DNA of 17,895 bases from Desulfobacteraceae bacterium (GTDB lineage: Bacteria; Desulfobacterota; Desulfobacteria; Desulfobacterales; Desulfobacteraceae), in contig PIVQ01000074.1 of the NCBI GenBank assembly GCA_003354055.1, positions 1 to 17,895 of the forward strand, in the 5' to 3' direction. Made by a program: the position numbers and the translations under genes. This document shows positions 1 to 7,646 of the stretch, piece after piece; the stretch's first letter is position 1, and each line of letters begins with the position of its first letter. The notes below the pieces were generated by a model. The model did no database searches. It was not told the DNA's origin and was given only the letters and a program-made list of their open reading frames with translations.

Positions 1-752
1 TCAAAGTCAACTTTGTGACCGTCGAACTCAGGGCCGTCCACGCAGGCAAATTTGGTATCTCCGCCCACGGTGACCCGACAGCAACCGCACATGCCCGTGC
101 CGTCTACCATGATGGGGTTAAGACTGACCAGGGTTTTAACACCCTTTTCCTTGGTGATGAGGCTGCAAAATTTCATCATGGGAATGGGGCCGATGGCCAC
201 AACCATGTCGATGTCGTCTTTTTCCAGGACATCTTTGAGGACATCCGTCACAAAACCGTGGTGGCCTTCAGAACCGTCATCGGTACAGATGTGGAAGTTC
301 GTGGAGGCGGCCCGCATTTGTTCTTCCATGATCAAAAGATCATAGCTTCTGGACCCTAAGATGGTGGTGACCTCGTTACCGGCTTCTTTCAAAGCACGGG
401 CTATTGGGTGAAGTACGGCAATACCGGTACCGCCGCCCACGCAAACCACTTTACCGACATTATCAACATGGGTGGGGGCTCCTAAGGGGCCGATAAGGGC
501 ATAAAAGTCGTCTCCGACCGCAAGGTCTTTGAAAGCAGCCGTGGATTTACCGACGACCATATAGATAATGGTAATGGTTCCCTTCTCAGGGTTGGTGTCT
601 GCCATGGTCAGCGGAATCCGCTCGCCTTTTTCATCAGCCTGGAGAATCACAAACTGACCGGGCTTGGCTTTTTTGGATATGCGTGGTGCCTCTATTTCGT
701 TTAGAATGATGGTCCCTTGGGCCATTTCTTCACGATGTACAAGTTTTGCCAT
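1..752 (-). CDS. nfnA: NfnA/SudB-like ferredoxin-NADP+ reductase small subunit (FAD, NAD-binding, [2Fe-2S]), C-terminus cut by window edge
   Basis: Flavoprotein subunit of the sulfide dehydrogenase / NADH-dependent ferredoxin:NADP oxidoreductase family, relatives of dihydroorotate dehydrogenase electron-transfer subunits; in Nfn complexes this subunit carries FAD and a [2Fe-2S] cluster and works with a GltD-like large subunit. Visible here are 250 codons: an FNR-type FAD domain (about 1-98) with the RIPLT flavin motif at 45-49, a nucleotide-binding domain beginning at the GGGTG of 106-110, and a C-terminal cluster site with Asp217, Cys222, Cys225 and Cys237 (DGTGMCGCCR, then CVDGP), the Asp/3-Cys ligand set typical of NfnA. 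The ATG at 752 is preceded by a strong AGGAGGAA ribosome site. The family is about 280 residues, so roughly 30 are missing beyond position 1. The large-subunit gene would be expected just outside the window. NfnA versus another SudB paralogue cannot be settled without that neighbour. Confidence 0.88.
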   Translation of the reverse strand, partial: MAKLVHREEMAQGTIILNEIEAPRISKKAKPGQFVILQADEKGERIPLTMADTNPEKGTITIIYMVVGKSTAAFKDLAVGDDFYALIGPLGAPTHVDNVGKVVCVGGGTGIAVLHPIARALKEAGNEVTTILGSRSYDLLIMEEQMRAASTNFHICTDDGSEGHHGFVTDVLKDVLEKDDIDMVVAIGPIPMMKFCSLITKEKGVKTLVSLNPIMVDGTGMCGCCRVTVGGDTKFACVDGPEFDGHKVDF

Positions 753-821
753 TCCTTCCTCCTGTATTCATCTCTATATTTTAAGGATAGCCATCCCTAA
801 TAATATTATTCGAAAACATCG

Positions 822-850
822 ATAGTATTCAGATCCTCTTATAAAATCAA
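822..850 (-). promoter_or_regulatory. Candidate sigma70 promoter for the NfnA-like gene
   Basis: On the minus strand TTGATT (850-845) and TACTAT (827-822) are separated by exactly 17 bases; each hexamer matches the consensus at 4 of 6 positions. The -10 lies about 70 bases upstream of the NfnA-like start. This is a pattern match only; the AT-rich surroundings make chance matches easy. Confidence 0.4.
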
Positions 851-870
851 GTAAAATCGAGTAAAATCAG
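841..870. repeat. Three tandem 10-bp repeats with phased A-tracts
   Basis: Three consecutive decamers of the form [A/G]TAAAATC[A/G][A/G] fill 841-870, so an AAAA tract recurs once per helical turn. More A-runs follow (GAAAAGCGAAAG to about 890). The first unit overlaps the candidate -35 of the NfnA-like promoter. Such phasing is known to bend DNA; an UP-element or curvature role is inferred. Confidence 0.5.
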
Positions 871-1057
871 ATAGAAAAGCGAAAGAAAAACTATCAAACT
901 ATAGCTTTTACTAATAAACGAAAAATTCTTAATGATAACAGTGTTTAGCAGAATAGAACGAATTTTTGATCATCATTGGTTATTGTCAGGAATGATGGTT
1001 TTTGATAGGTTTCCCTTCAGAAAATTTATGAATTCAGGTTATGAAACCGGGGGACCG

Positions 1058-1840
1058 ATGAAAAAAATATGGCTGGCTATTGCTGTGGTTCTTATTCTGA
1101 CAGGCCCGGTAAAGGGTGAGCAGGCAGAACCAGGCCTTTCGACTACATTCGAAACAAAGACGAAACTGCCGACGGAACAGTCGACAGAACCGAAAACCGA
1201 ATCGGAAAATGATATCAATGTTTTTGGAAATAAAGAATTTCTCAACCAGATGTCTTATTCCCTTGGCTATGATATTTTCAGTCATGTGAGCGGACAGGTG
1301 GAGCTGGATGTTGAGGCGTTTATGGAGGGGATCCAGGATGCCCGGAAGAAAAGTCCAAAGCTGGATGAGACCCAGATGCGCCAGATGCTTATGGCCTATC
1401 AACGGCTGGCCCGGAAAAACGAAATGGAGAAAGTTCAAAAGATCCGGGATGAAAATCAGGCCCAAGGCGGGGTTTTCCTTGAGGGGAATAAATTAAAAGA
1501 GGGGGTGATCAGCCTCTCTACCGGCCTTCAGTATAAGGTTCTCAAACAGGGAGATGGACCCATTCCCGGCCCCGAGGATACTGTGGAATGCCATTACCGG
1601 GGGACTCTGGTGGACGGGACGGAATTTGATTCTTCTTATTCCAGAGGACGTCCTGCGGTGTTTCAGGTGTCCAAGGTGATTTCAGGCTGGACCCAGGCCC
1701 TGACGCTGATGCCTGTCGGCTCCAAATGGGAGTTGTATATTCCTCCGGATCTGGCCTATGGTGATCAGGGCGCAGGGGATAAGATTCAGCCAGGCGATAC
1801 CCTTATTTTTGAAGTGGAGCTGTTGGGGATCCTGGAATAG
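1058..1840 (+). CDS. Exported FKBP-type peptidyl-prolyl cis-trans isomerase (FkpA/Mip-like)
   Basis: A 260-residue periplasmic prolyl isomerase, expected to speed cis-trans isomerisation of Xaa-Pro bonds and help fold exported proteins. Order: signal peptide 1-20 (MKK, then a hydrophobic run ending VKG), a Thr/Glu-rich linker (about 22-55), an FKBP_N-like helical dimerisation segment (about 58-145, with NQMSYSLGYDI), and a complete FKBP domain (about 165-260). FKBP-pocket residues visible are Tyr180, Phe190-Asp191, Val207-Ile208, Trp211, Tyr234 and Phe251 (HYRGTLVDGTEFDSS, VISGWTQAL, LAYGDQG). The start was chosen because the signal peptide begins exactly there; in-frame ATGs at 932 and 1028 would prepend a non-signal sequence. 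A GGGGGA sits just upstream as a weak ribosome site. There is no lipobox cysteine, so a soluble periplasmic protein is likely. The stop is only 3 bp from that of the convergent gene. Confidence 0.9.
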   Translation: MKKIWLAIAVVLILTGPVKGEQAEPGLSTTFETKTKLPTEQSTEPKTESENDINVFGNKEFLNQMSYSLGYDIFSHVSGQVELDVEAFMEGIQDARKKSPKLDETQMRQMLMAYQRLARKNEMEKVQKIRDENQAQGGVFLEGNKLKEGVISLSTGLQYKVLKQGDGPIPGPEDTVECHYRGTLVDGTEFDSSYSRGRPAVFQVSKVISGWTQALTLMPVGSKWELYIPPDLAYGDQGAGDKIQPGDTLIFEVELLGILE

Positions 1841-1843
1841 GCG

Positions 1844-3100
1844 TTACCCCTTTTTTGCATCCACCCCGTACTTCTTTTTATTTGAATTCAGACGCAGGGC
1901 AGTCACCAGGCCTTTATCCCGTATGGTATACATGGCCAGTTTGCGTTTGTTCATGGAAAAGAAACGTTTTCCGTATTTGGCGAGTTTTGCCTCGTTAATT
2001 TCAAATCCAAGACCCGGATCATGGGTGGGATGGAGCATGCCCTGTTCATGGTAAAACGGCTGTTTTAATATGCCGTCTCTTTTTTCAACGGTCCATGAGG
2101 GCGGATTGATGGGGTATTCCAGAGGCTTTACACCGTTGAATCCCGATGCCAGTAATACATTAAGATTCACGGCAAACCCAATGCCGTTGGTCCAGGTGTG
2201 CGGAGTGAATTTAAGGCCGTGCCGTCTGCAATGCTCAGCCACCTCAAGGGTGTGGGCAATGCCGCCGGTCATGATGGCATCGGGCTGGAAAATATCATAG
2301 CAGCCCTTTTCTACCATCATTTTAAGTTCGGATTTGCCGTTGGTATGGATTTCCCCGCCTGTGATCGGAATCCTGCTGTATTGGGTTAGTTCAGTGAGGT
2401 CCTCGTAATTATCCATGGGCAGGGGTTCTTCCAGCCAGGCCACGCCCATTTCCGCGCAGGCATCGGCAAAGTACTTGGCGCGGGTCAGGTCCCATAACGG
2501 GGCATCGTTAATGATGGTTACCCGCCAACCCTGATTTGCATCAACACCGATTGCCATGTCATCGCCCACCGCATCCACAACCGCTTTTACATGGTCAATA
2601 TCCGTTTGGACATCAAACTCATGGACACGGATCTTGATGGTTTTAAAGCCTTCATCCCGGCGTTGCCGGGCCTCAAAGAGCCTAGAATCCTTGTCTTTGA
2701 TTTCACCGGTGGATGCATATACTTCTACAGGTTCATTCAGGCCACCCAGGAGCTGATACACGGGTTTGTTTTCAAGCTTGCCTTTGATATCCCAGAAGGC
2801 AGGCTCGATCCAATTGGCCCGAACCCCGAGATAAGAGACTTCCCGCAGCCGCTGGAGCATAAGATCGATATCAGTTGCATCATGGCCGATAAGATACGGA
2901 GCAATTAAGTTGCCAATCCCTTCCCTTTCCGATGCAATGGCAGGCCCGGCAGAATACCCCTGAATTCCATCCTGTGTCGTGATCCGAATCAGATCAAATC
3001 GGTTGTCCGTGGACGGATATCCCGGGATCCAGCTGGGATAAAAAGGCTTGTCCAAAGGGATTCTGACATGAAATAACTCTACCTGGGATATGATACTCAT
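1844..3100 (-). CDS. Enolase-superfamily enzyme, mandelate racemase/muconate-lactonizing subgroup, substrate unknown
   Basis: A 418-residue TIM-barrel enzyme of the group that abstracts a proton alpha to a carboxylate using Mg2+ (acid-sugar dehydratases, racemases). The capping domain spans about 1-125. Active-site elements appear in order: Lys156-x-Arg158 (TIKIRVHEF) at the second strand, metal ligands Asp187 (VDANQGW), Glu224 (WLEEP) and Glu250 (TGGE), then Asp273 (QPDAIMTGG) and His301 (TPHTW), which form the His-Asp dyad of the mandelate-racemase subgroup. The second lysine of the usual KxK is Arg here, which argues against a two-base racemase and for His-initiated chemistry such as dehydration (inference). 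A basic tail (378-418, 13 of 41 residues Lys/Arg) extends beyond the barrel. The start has AAAGGA 7 bases upstream. It lies 27 bp behind the PEP carboxykinase gene on the same strand, a likely operon. Natural substrate cannot be read from sequence. Confidence 0.85.
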   Translation of the reverse strand: MSIISQVELFHVRIPLDKPFYPSWIPGYPSTDNRFDLIRITTQDGIQGYSAGPAIASEREGIGNLIAPYLIGHDATDIDLMLQRLREVSYLGVRANWIEPAFWDIKGKLENKPVYQLLGGLNEPVEVYASTGEIKDKDSRLFEARQRRDEGFKTIKIRVHEFDVQTDIDHVKAVVDAVGDDMAIGVDANQGWRVTIINDAPLWDLTRAKYFADACAEMGVAWLEEPLPMDNYEDLTELTQYSRIPITGGEIHTNGKSELKMMVEKGCYDIFQPDAIMTGGIAHTLEVAEHCRRHGLKFTPHTWTNGIGFAVNLNVLLASGFNGVKPLEYPINPPSWTVEKRDGILKQPFYHEQGMLHPTHDPGLGFEINEAKLAKYGKRFFSMNKRKLAMYTIRDKGLVTALRLNSNKKKYGVDAKKG

Positions 3101-3127
3101 GAACCAATCCTTTGTTATCGTTATGTT

Positions 3128-5065
3128 CTATGCTGCAAAATAATCCGGCGTAACAACCGCGCCCTTTTTTTTCCGCAGTTCAATCAGCTGGACTTTTTGC
3201 TCCGCCAGGATATCGAACAACTGCTGAGGAATATTTTCTTCCTTGGCATAGGCCTCTTCCTGAAGTTCAATGCGCTGGATGATTTTATCCGTATACAGGG
3301 AGAATTGTTTGTCGTACAGATCTTTTGGATAGTCCTTTTCAATAATATCATTGAAAAGCTGATTCAAATCCTCGTATTTGGGCAGGTTGCCGACGGGGGT
3401 GGACAGGTAGTCCATTTCACCGTGGGCGTAGCGCTCCAGCCATGCCAGCCAGACTTTTACATCTTTTTTCTCACCTAAAAGCCGTTTTGAATCTCCACCC
3501 CGGGCCTGGTCCGTAAGAAAATAATTAAGACCAGCCATGATAGGTTTGTTATCATCGCTCAGATCCGGGTTGCCGAAAAATTTAAACTGGGCATCCATGT
3601 AATCGCCCAGGGCGCCCGGGATAAAAGGTGCATTTGCCCAGGGAGCACGCTTCACTCCGGAAGCTCCTACTTCAGTGGCTGTGGCAGCCGAAACAATACA
3701 GGCACCGATCACCACACCGGCATCAGAGCTCTTGGCCACCCATACCGGGGGCATGGTGTCGGCATCCCTGCCGCTGTAAGTAAATACCCGGGTCAGGACA
3801 CCTTCAGGATTATCGGCTTCAGGGGAAAAGTTGTCCAGGCAAGAAGAGGCCAGGGTACATCTGGAGTTTGGATGGGACAGGGGAACCGGGTCTCCTTTGG
3901 CATTGGTTTTGTCCTTGAACCAGTCGCCCTGGAAGTTGACACCTTTGTCCGGACTTTCTTCCCCGCTTCCTACCCAATGGGGAACATCCGTCTCGTCAAT
4001 AAGCACGTTGGACCAGATGACCTCGTGGCCCGGTTGACGCAACACCTTCATAAGAAGGGGATCCCCTTCCTGGTTTACATCTTCAACTATGCCGAAGATA
4101 CCGTTTTCCGGGTTTATCGATCGGATACTTCCGTCTTCGGCAATCCACATCTGGGCAAGATCATCGCCCACAAATACATTTCCTGCCATGGCGGTTGTGG
4201 TTTTTCCGCATCCTGACGGGGCAGCTCCTGCACACCAGGTAGTTCTGCCGCCGGGACCGTTAATCCCGGTGATAAACATATGTTCTGATAATTCCCGGCC
4301 CTTGTTGGTGTATACGGCTTTGTCCACGGCAAATCTGTGGTTACCCTTTTTTAACAGCAGGGTGTTGCCGGCATAGGTACACATATAGGAATAGGTGGTC
4401 TGGTACTGGCGGTCCATGAAAACCCTGGCGTCGGGCAGATCCTCGGGGCGATTCAGTCCTTCGGAATGAACGTTGGTGAAAAAGTGCCCAAGGGCTGCAA
4501 CTTCCTGGTTAAAATCATCAAAGGCATTTCTGTATAACAGTTCTGCACTGTGGCAGACATAGGCGGATGAGGTGATTTCCAGAGCCGGGTTGGACACGGG
4601 AGAGCCCACAGGTCCTCTCATGTAAAATCCCACAATCATGGTTTTTCCTTCCATGATTCCGGCCATGCTGGACTGGATATCTTCTAATGCCTCGTCACGG
4701 TTTCTCCGGTTGGCAAGAGAAGATATATGATCTTCGGGATCGGCAATAATAAAGGTCCGGTCTACGATCCTGCCCTGTTCGTCAGCCAGATCAAAATGGA
4801 TGGTGTGGTTGTCCATGGAAAGGGCGCGTTCTTCACTTTTTTCCAGGGCCAGTTTTTTGATAAAGGCTTTGTCTTCGTAAGATCCGGTATTGATAAAAAC
4901 GGAATTCGGATTGCAGAGTACTATGGCATTGGCAATCCGGATCAAAATGTCCGGATGCTGAATTTTGGAAATTCGGGCCAGATGGGTGTCATCCATTTTT
5001 TGCTTAAAAGTTTCAAGGGCTTGGTCAGCAGAATCGATTTTTCCAAGTGTATTCAATACGTCCAT
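3128..5065 (-). CDS. pckG: Phosphoenolpyruvate carboxykinase (GTP), divergent bacterial form
   Basis: Cytosolic enzyme interconverting oxaloacetate + GTP and phosphoenolpyruvate + CO2 + GDP; in a sulfate reducer it links C4 intermediates to gluconeogenesis or anaplerosis. At 645 residues it is near the usual GTP-PEPCK length (about 600-640). Motifs in order: MRGPVGSP (149-156), the substrate loop; TYAGNTLLLKK (230-240), PEP/oxaloacetate region; P-loop PSGCGKTTTAM (283-293) with the reactive-loop Cys286; metal/kinase-2 element GDDLAQM (300-306); NPENGIFG (318-325); HPNSRC (398-403). The P-loop departs from the common PSACGKTN form by Ala to Gly and by Thr-Thr after the lysine-threonine. The start is ATG at 5065 with only a weak GGAT upstream; no better in-frame start is evident. 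It is first gene of a probable two-gene unit with the enolase-superfamily gene and is divergent from the PHP gene across a 198-bp AT-rich gap. Confidence 0.9.
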   Translation of the reverse strand: MDVLNTLGKIDSADQALETFKQKMDDTHLARISKIQHPDILIRIANAIVLCNPNSVFINTGSYEDKAFIKKLALEKSEERALSMDNHTIHFDLADEQGRIVDRTFIIADPEDHISSLANRRNRDEALEDIQSSMAGIMEGKTMIVGFYMRGPVGSPVSNPALEITSSAYVCHSAELLYRNAFDDFNQEVAALGHFFTNVHSEGLNRPEDLPDARVFMDRQYQTTYSYMCTYAGNTLLLKKGNHRFAVDKAVYTNKGRELSEHMFITGINGPGGRTTWCAGAAPSGCGKTTTAMAGNVFVGDDLAQMWIAEDGSIRSINPENGIFGIVEDVNQEGDPLLMKVLRQPGHEVIWSNVLIDETDVPHWVGSGEESPDKGVNFQGDWFKDKTNAKGDPVPLSHPNSRCTLASSCLDNFSPEADNPEGVLTRVFTYSGRDADTMPPVWVAKSSDAGVVIGACIVSAATATEVGASGVKRAPWANAPFIPGALGDYMDAQFKFFGNPDLSDDNKPIMAGLNYFLTDQARGGDSKRLLGEKKDVKVWLAWLERYAHGEMDYLSTPVGNLPKYEDLNQLFNDIIEKDYPKDLYDKQFSLYTDKIIQRIELQEEAYAKEENIPQQLFDILAEQKVQLIELRKKKGAVVTPDYFAA

Positions 5066-5263
5066 TTTAATATCCAGATTTAAATATTTGAAAGTTAACC
5101 TTAAATAGATTTATCGTAAAGTTTCCTTCTACCATTTAATTTATAAAAATCAAATGGAATCTTACAAAAGAATGAAAAAAAAAGTATTTTATTTTCTGAA
5201 CAGGAATCTGTATAAAAACAGGACCATGCACCGACAATTTTTTAAAAAAAAGGAAAACAGTCA

Positions 5264-6175
5264 ATGAAACACGAAATATTTGCGGATTTACACAATCATA
5301 CCACGGCTTCTGACGGAGATTTCTCTCCTAACGCCTTGGTGGCTGCGGCAAAGGAAAAGGGGATACGGGCCTTAGGGGTAACCGACCATGACACCCTGGG
5401 CGGTATCAAAAAAGCCATTGATGCTGCAAATGAGGTCGGAGTTGAAATTGTGCCGGGTGTGGAAATTTCGGTAAGGTTCAAACGGCACAACTTTACAGGC
5501 ACTCTCCATGTGTTGGCCTATTTTTCATTGGAACGGCTAAAGGACAAGGCGTTCTGCAATAGGTTTGAAGCCCTGTTGTCGGGTGGCCGGGGGGAAGGAC
5601 TGGTGCGGGCCCGCGTTGAAAAAATCAACCGGATATTCGGGCCTCAGGGCGAATCCCCCCTGCTGGAAAGGGATCTGCTCTATGAAGATATATCCGTGTA
5701 TGCGGAAAATGTCTCACGCCGGCATTTTGCCCTGGCGCTGGCAGAACGTTTCGGCTTAAAGGATAAAGAGACCATCAACCGGATCATCGGAAACGACAGC
5801 CCTGCATATCTGCCATCAGGCGTTGACCTGGTATCGGTGGGTGAATTTATTAGGAATGAACCTGTGGTGGCTGTGCTGGCCCATCCGGCGGCAGGTTCTT
5901 TCCCCGGAGAAGGTCATTATAAAGAGGTACTGCCTCCCATTGAAACCGTAGAAAAACTAATGCCCGAGTTCCTTAAGGCCGGTATCCAGGGGCTGGAGGT
6001 TTTTTATCCCGGTCATTCGGAAGACCATCAAAATGAACTTCTGGCATGGGCAAAAGCCCACAACCTGATTGTGACCGGCGGTTCCGACTGCCATGACGTC
6101 ACTGAACGCCCCCCCGGTGTCTGCGGAATTACCCGGGCGCAATTTGAAATCCTGAAGGATGCAATCATAAAATAA
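5264..6175 (+). CDS. PHP-domain metal-dependent phosphoesterase (TrpH/RNase AM-like)
   Basis: A 303-residue soluble hydrolase of the polymerase-and-histidinol-phosphatase (PHP) superfamily, which uses a multinuclear metal centre to cleave phosphoester bonds. Characterised single-domain relatives (E. coli YciV/RNase AM, a Chromobacterium nucleotide phosphatase) act on 3',5'-bisphosphate nucleotides or RNA 5' ends. Metal-binding motifs are complete and ordered: DLHNHTTASDG (8-18; His10, His12), TDHDT (40-44; Asp41, His42), PGVEIS (64-69; Glu67), His82, LAHPAA (205-210; His207), FYPGHS (247-252), and GGSDCHD (272-278; Asp275, His277). The ATG is preceded by AAAAGGAAAA about 5-10 bases upstream. 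A TATAAA at 5211-5216 could be its -10, though no good -35 accompanies it. Substrate is inferred only at family level. Confidence 0.87.
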   Translation: MKHEIFADLHNHTTASDGDFSPNALVAAAKEKGIRALGVTDHDTLGGIKKAIDAANEVGVEIVPGVEISVRFKRHNFTGTLHVLAYFSLERLKDKAFCNRFEALLSGGRGEGLVRARVEKINRIFGPQGESPLLERDLLYEDISVYAENVSRRHFALALAERFGLKDKETINRIIGNDSPAYLPSGVDLVSVGEFIRNEPVVAVLAHPAAGSFPGEGHYKEVLPPIETVEKLMPEFLKAGIQGLEVFYPGHSEDHQNELLAWAKAHNLIVTGGSDCHDVTERPPGVCGITRAQFEILKDAIIK

Positions 6176-6212
6176 TTTTGGGTCTGCTACCTGACCGGAG
6201 GGCCGGATCCTT

Positions 6213-6236
6213 TAATATGGACCTGCTAATATGGAC
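6213..6236. repeat. Short direct repeat spanning the MFS stop codon
   Basis: TAATATGGAC occurs at 6213-6222 and again at 6227-6236, a 14-bp period. The second copy includes the last codons and stop (TAG) of the MFS gene; the first lies just beyond, so the tail looks duplicated. This probably reflects slippage; no function is inferred. Confidence 0.5.
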
Positions 6237-7479
6237 TGGCCTTTTTTTCAAGCCCGTAAAGACCCATAAGCACAATCACTCCTGCCAGCGTAATAAGACC
6301 GCAGGCATTGAATGAGGCCATATAGGCCTGGGACTCTGTTTTGCCCATGGCCAGCAGACCATCTGTGACAGGTCCTGCAATAAGGGTAGCGGCCACGCCC
6401 CAGCTTAAGAAAAATGTGGCATTGAACAGGGCAAAATATTTTCCCCGGCGCTCAGGGGGAATATAGGCTGAGGCCAGTTCATAGGAGGATGCAATAATTA
6501 ATACTTCGGAAAATCCCATTAAAAAGGAAGACAGGCAGATCCAGGATAGCTGCGTGGTCTGGCCGATAATAAAAAGGGCCAGAGCTGCGGCCACTGAAGA
6601 AAGCCCTAAGGTGGTTCTGTCTCCGAACCTGCGGCAGAGCGCTCCTGCAAAAAAGCCTGTGACGATCAGGCCCACGGATCGTATATTGACCACATGACTC
6701 AGGGTGATGGCGGAAAGATCCAGTCCTGAGTCCAGGGTCAGGTATTGGGGCAGGGTAACTGCTATGGCGTTTCTGCCGAAATGAATCAGGGTTATGGCGG
6801 CAAGAAAGATAAAAAATATTCTGGGCACATCGGACTGCGACTCCAAGGTTTTTGTTGATTGTTGCTCAGTAGTGTCAGTGCCGCCTTCAGGCACCAGAAA
6901 CATGGGAAAAATAGAGAGAAACATAACAATGCCCGAGATCCAGAACAGGCTTCCCTCGTAAAAACCCCAGCCTTCAAATGAAGTTCCCATCCGGTCATAG
7001 AGAAGGCCGCCAACCAGAACACCGACAATTCTCCCCATACCTCCCATGCTTTCCAGGCGCCCCATGATTTGGCTTCGGTTTCCCTGTTTGTAAATATCTG
7101 AGATCAATGCGCTCCATCCGATATTGGACATGGACCAGAATATTTCAATCACAGACATGCCGAAGATGATCACCCAGCCGGCAGTGAGCAGGTCCGAGGG
7201 GATCCTGTGGGCATAGAACAGAAGTATGGTTCCGGCACCGCCTAAAATTTCTCCCCAGATGATCAGTATCCGCCTTTTCTGAAGCCTGTCTGATAATTCT
7301 CCCCAGACGTACCGCTGTGCAAGGACATTGACGATCATGGGTATTGTGGCAAATAGCGTCGTTGCTGTAACGGACAATCCCAGGTAATGACGCAGATAAA
7401 TAGTCAGATAACTAAAAAACAGGCCTCTTCGGAACACGGCCAGGACCTGAAAAGAGGATATGCCTAAAAAGGTTTTCAT
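6226..7479 (-). CDS. Major facilitator superfamily (MFS) transporter, substrate unknown
   Basis: A 417-residue inner-membrane secondary transporter with about 12 hydrophobic segments in two halves joined by a polar cytoplasmic loop near 198-220. The loop between TM2 and TM3 has WGELSDRLQKRR (59-70), a variant of the MFS G-x-x-x-D-R-x-x-[R/K]-R motif, and the second half carries the matching CRRFGDRTT (282-290). A charged PPERRGKYFAL (341-351) after TM10 resembles the corresponding motif in drug- and sugar-type exporters. The start at 7479 lacks a clear ribosome site, yet TM1 begins within ten residues, so no shorter start is plausible. The gene is divergent from the sigma54-type regulator with a 167-bp gap and convergent with the PHP gene. 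Direction of transport and substrate cannot be judged. Confidence 0.85.
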   Translation of the reverse strand: MKTFLGISSFQVLAVFRRGLFFSYLTIYLRHYLGLSVTATTLFATIPMIVNVLAQRYVWGELSDRLQKRRILIIWGEILGGAGTILLFYAHRIPSDLLTAGWVIIFGMSVIEIFWSMSNIGWSALISDIYKQGNRSQIMGRLESMGGMGRIVGVLVGGLLYDRMGTSFEGWGFYEGSLFWISGIVMFLSIFPMFLVPEGGTDTTEQQSTKTLESQSDVPRIFFIFLAAITLIHFGRNAIAVTLPQYLTLDSGLDLSAITLSHVVNIRSVGLIVTGFFAGALCRRFGDRTTLGLSSVAAALALFIIGQTTQLSWICLSSFLMGFSEVLIIASSYELASAYIPPERRGKYFALFNATFFLSWGVAATLIAGPVTDGLLAMGKTESQAYMASFNACGLITLAGVIVLMGLYGLEKKASPY

Positions 7480-7592
7480 CGGGGCGGAATCTATCAGGGG
7501 GGAGGTAAAATATCAAGCCTGGAAGAAAAGGAGATTCAAAATTGCGTTGGCCGGGATGATCGTGTATTATTCCCTTACCACAACATAAAATC

Positions 7593-7606
7593 TGCAATTT
7601 GTTGCA
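7593..7606. promoter_or_regulatory. Inverted repeat in the MFS/response-regulator divergent region
   Basis: TGCAA (7593-7597) and TTGCA (7602-7606) flank a 4-base spacer, 41 bp before the response-regulator start. It could be an operator for either divergent gene. The arms are short, and such a palindrome can occur by chance. Confidence 0.2.
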
Positions 7607-7646
7607 CGCCCTGAACCAGAGACAAAATGAGAAAAGGTCAGCACCT

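Larger units (their letters stand above)
753..1057. other. Divergent intergenic region between the NfnA-like and FKBP genes
   Basis: This AT-rich 305-bp gap holds the minus-strand promoter candidate and the decamer repeats listed separately. Toward the FKBP gene there is an inverted repeat, CATCATT (971-977) and AATGATG (991-997), that could be an operator or leader hairpin. The FKBP frame stays open upstream to an ATG at 932, but those 42 codons resemble no protein family and lie ahead of an obvious signal peptide start, so I treat them as non-coding. No convincing plus-strand promoter was found. Confidence 0.4.

Noticed and set aside
15..359. Plus-strand open frames opposite the NfnA-like gene
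   Set aside because: The minus strand encodes a clear family member across the whole stretch; the plus-strand frames are shadows.
841..870. CRISPR-like short repeats
   Set aside because: Contiguous 10-bp units without spacers and no cas genes; fits phased A-tracts instead.
932..1057. In-frame 42-codon N-terminal extension of the FKBP gene
   Set aside because: The signal peptide begins at 1058; an extension would bury it, and the region is AT-rich and looks like leader or promoter DNA.
1830..1850. Bidirectional terminator between the convergent FKBP and enolase-superfamily genes
   Set aside because: Only 3 bp separate the stop codons and no inverted repeat is visible there.
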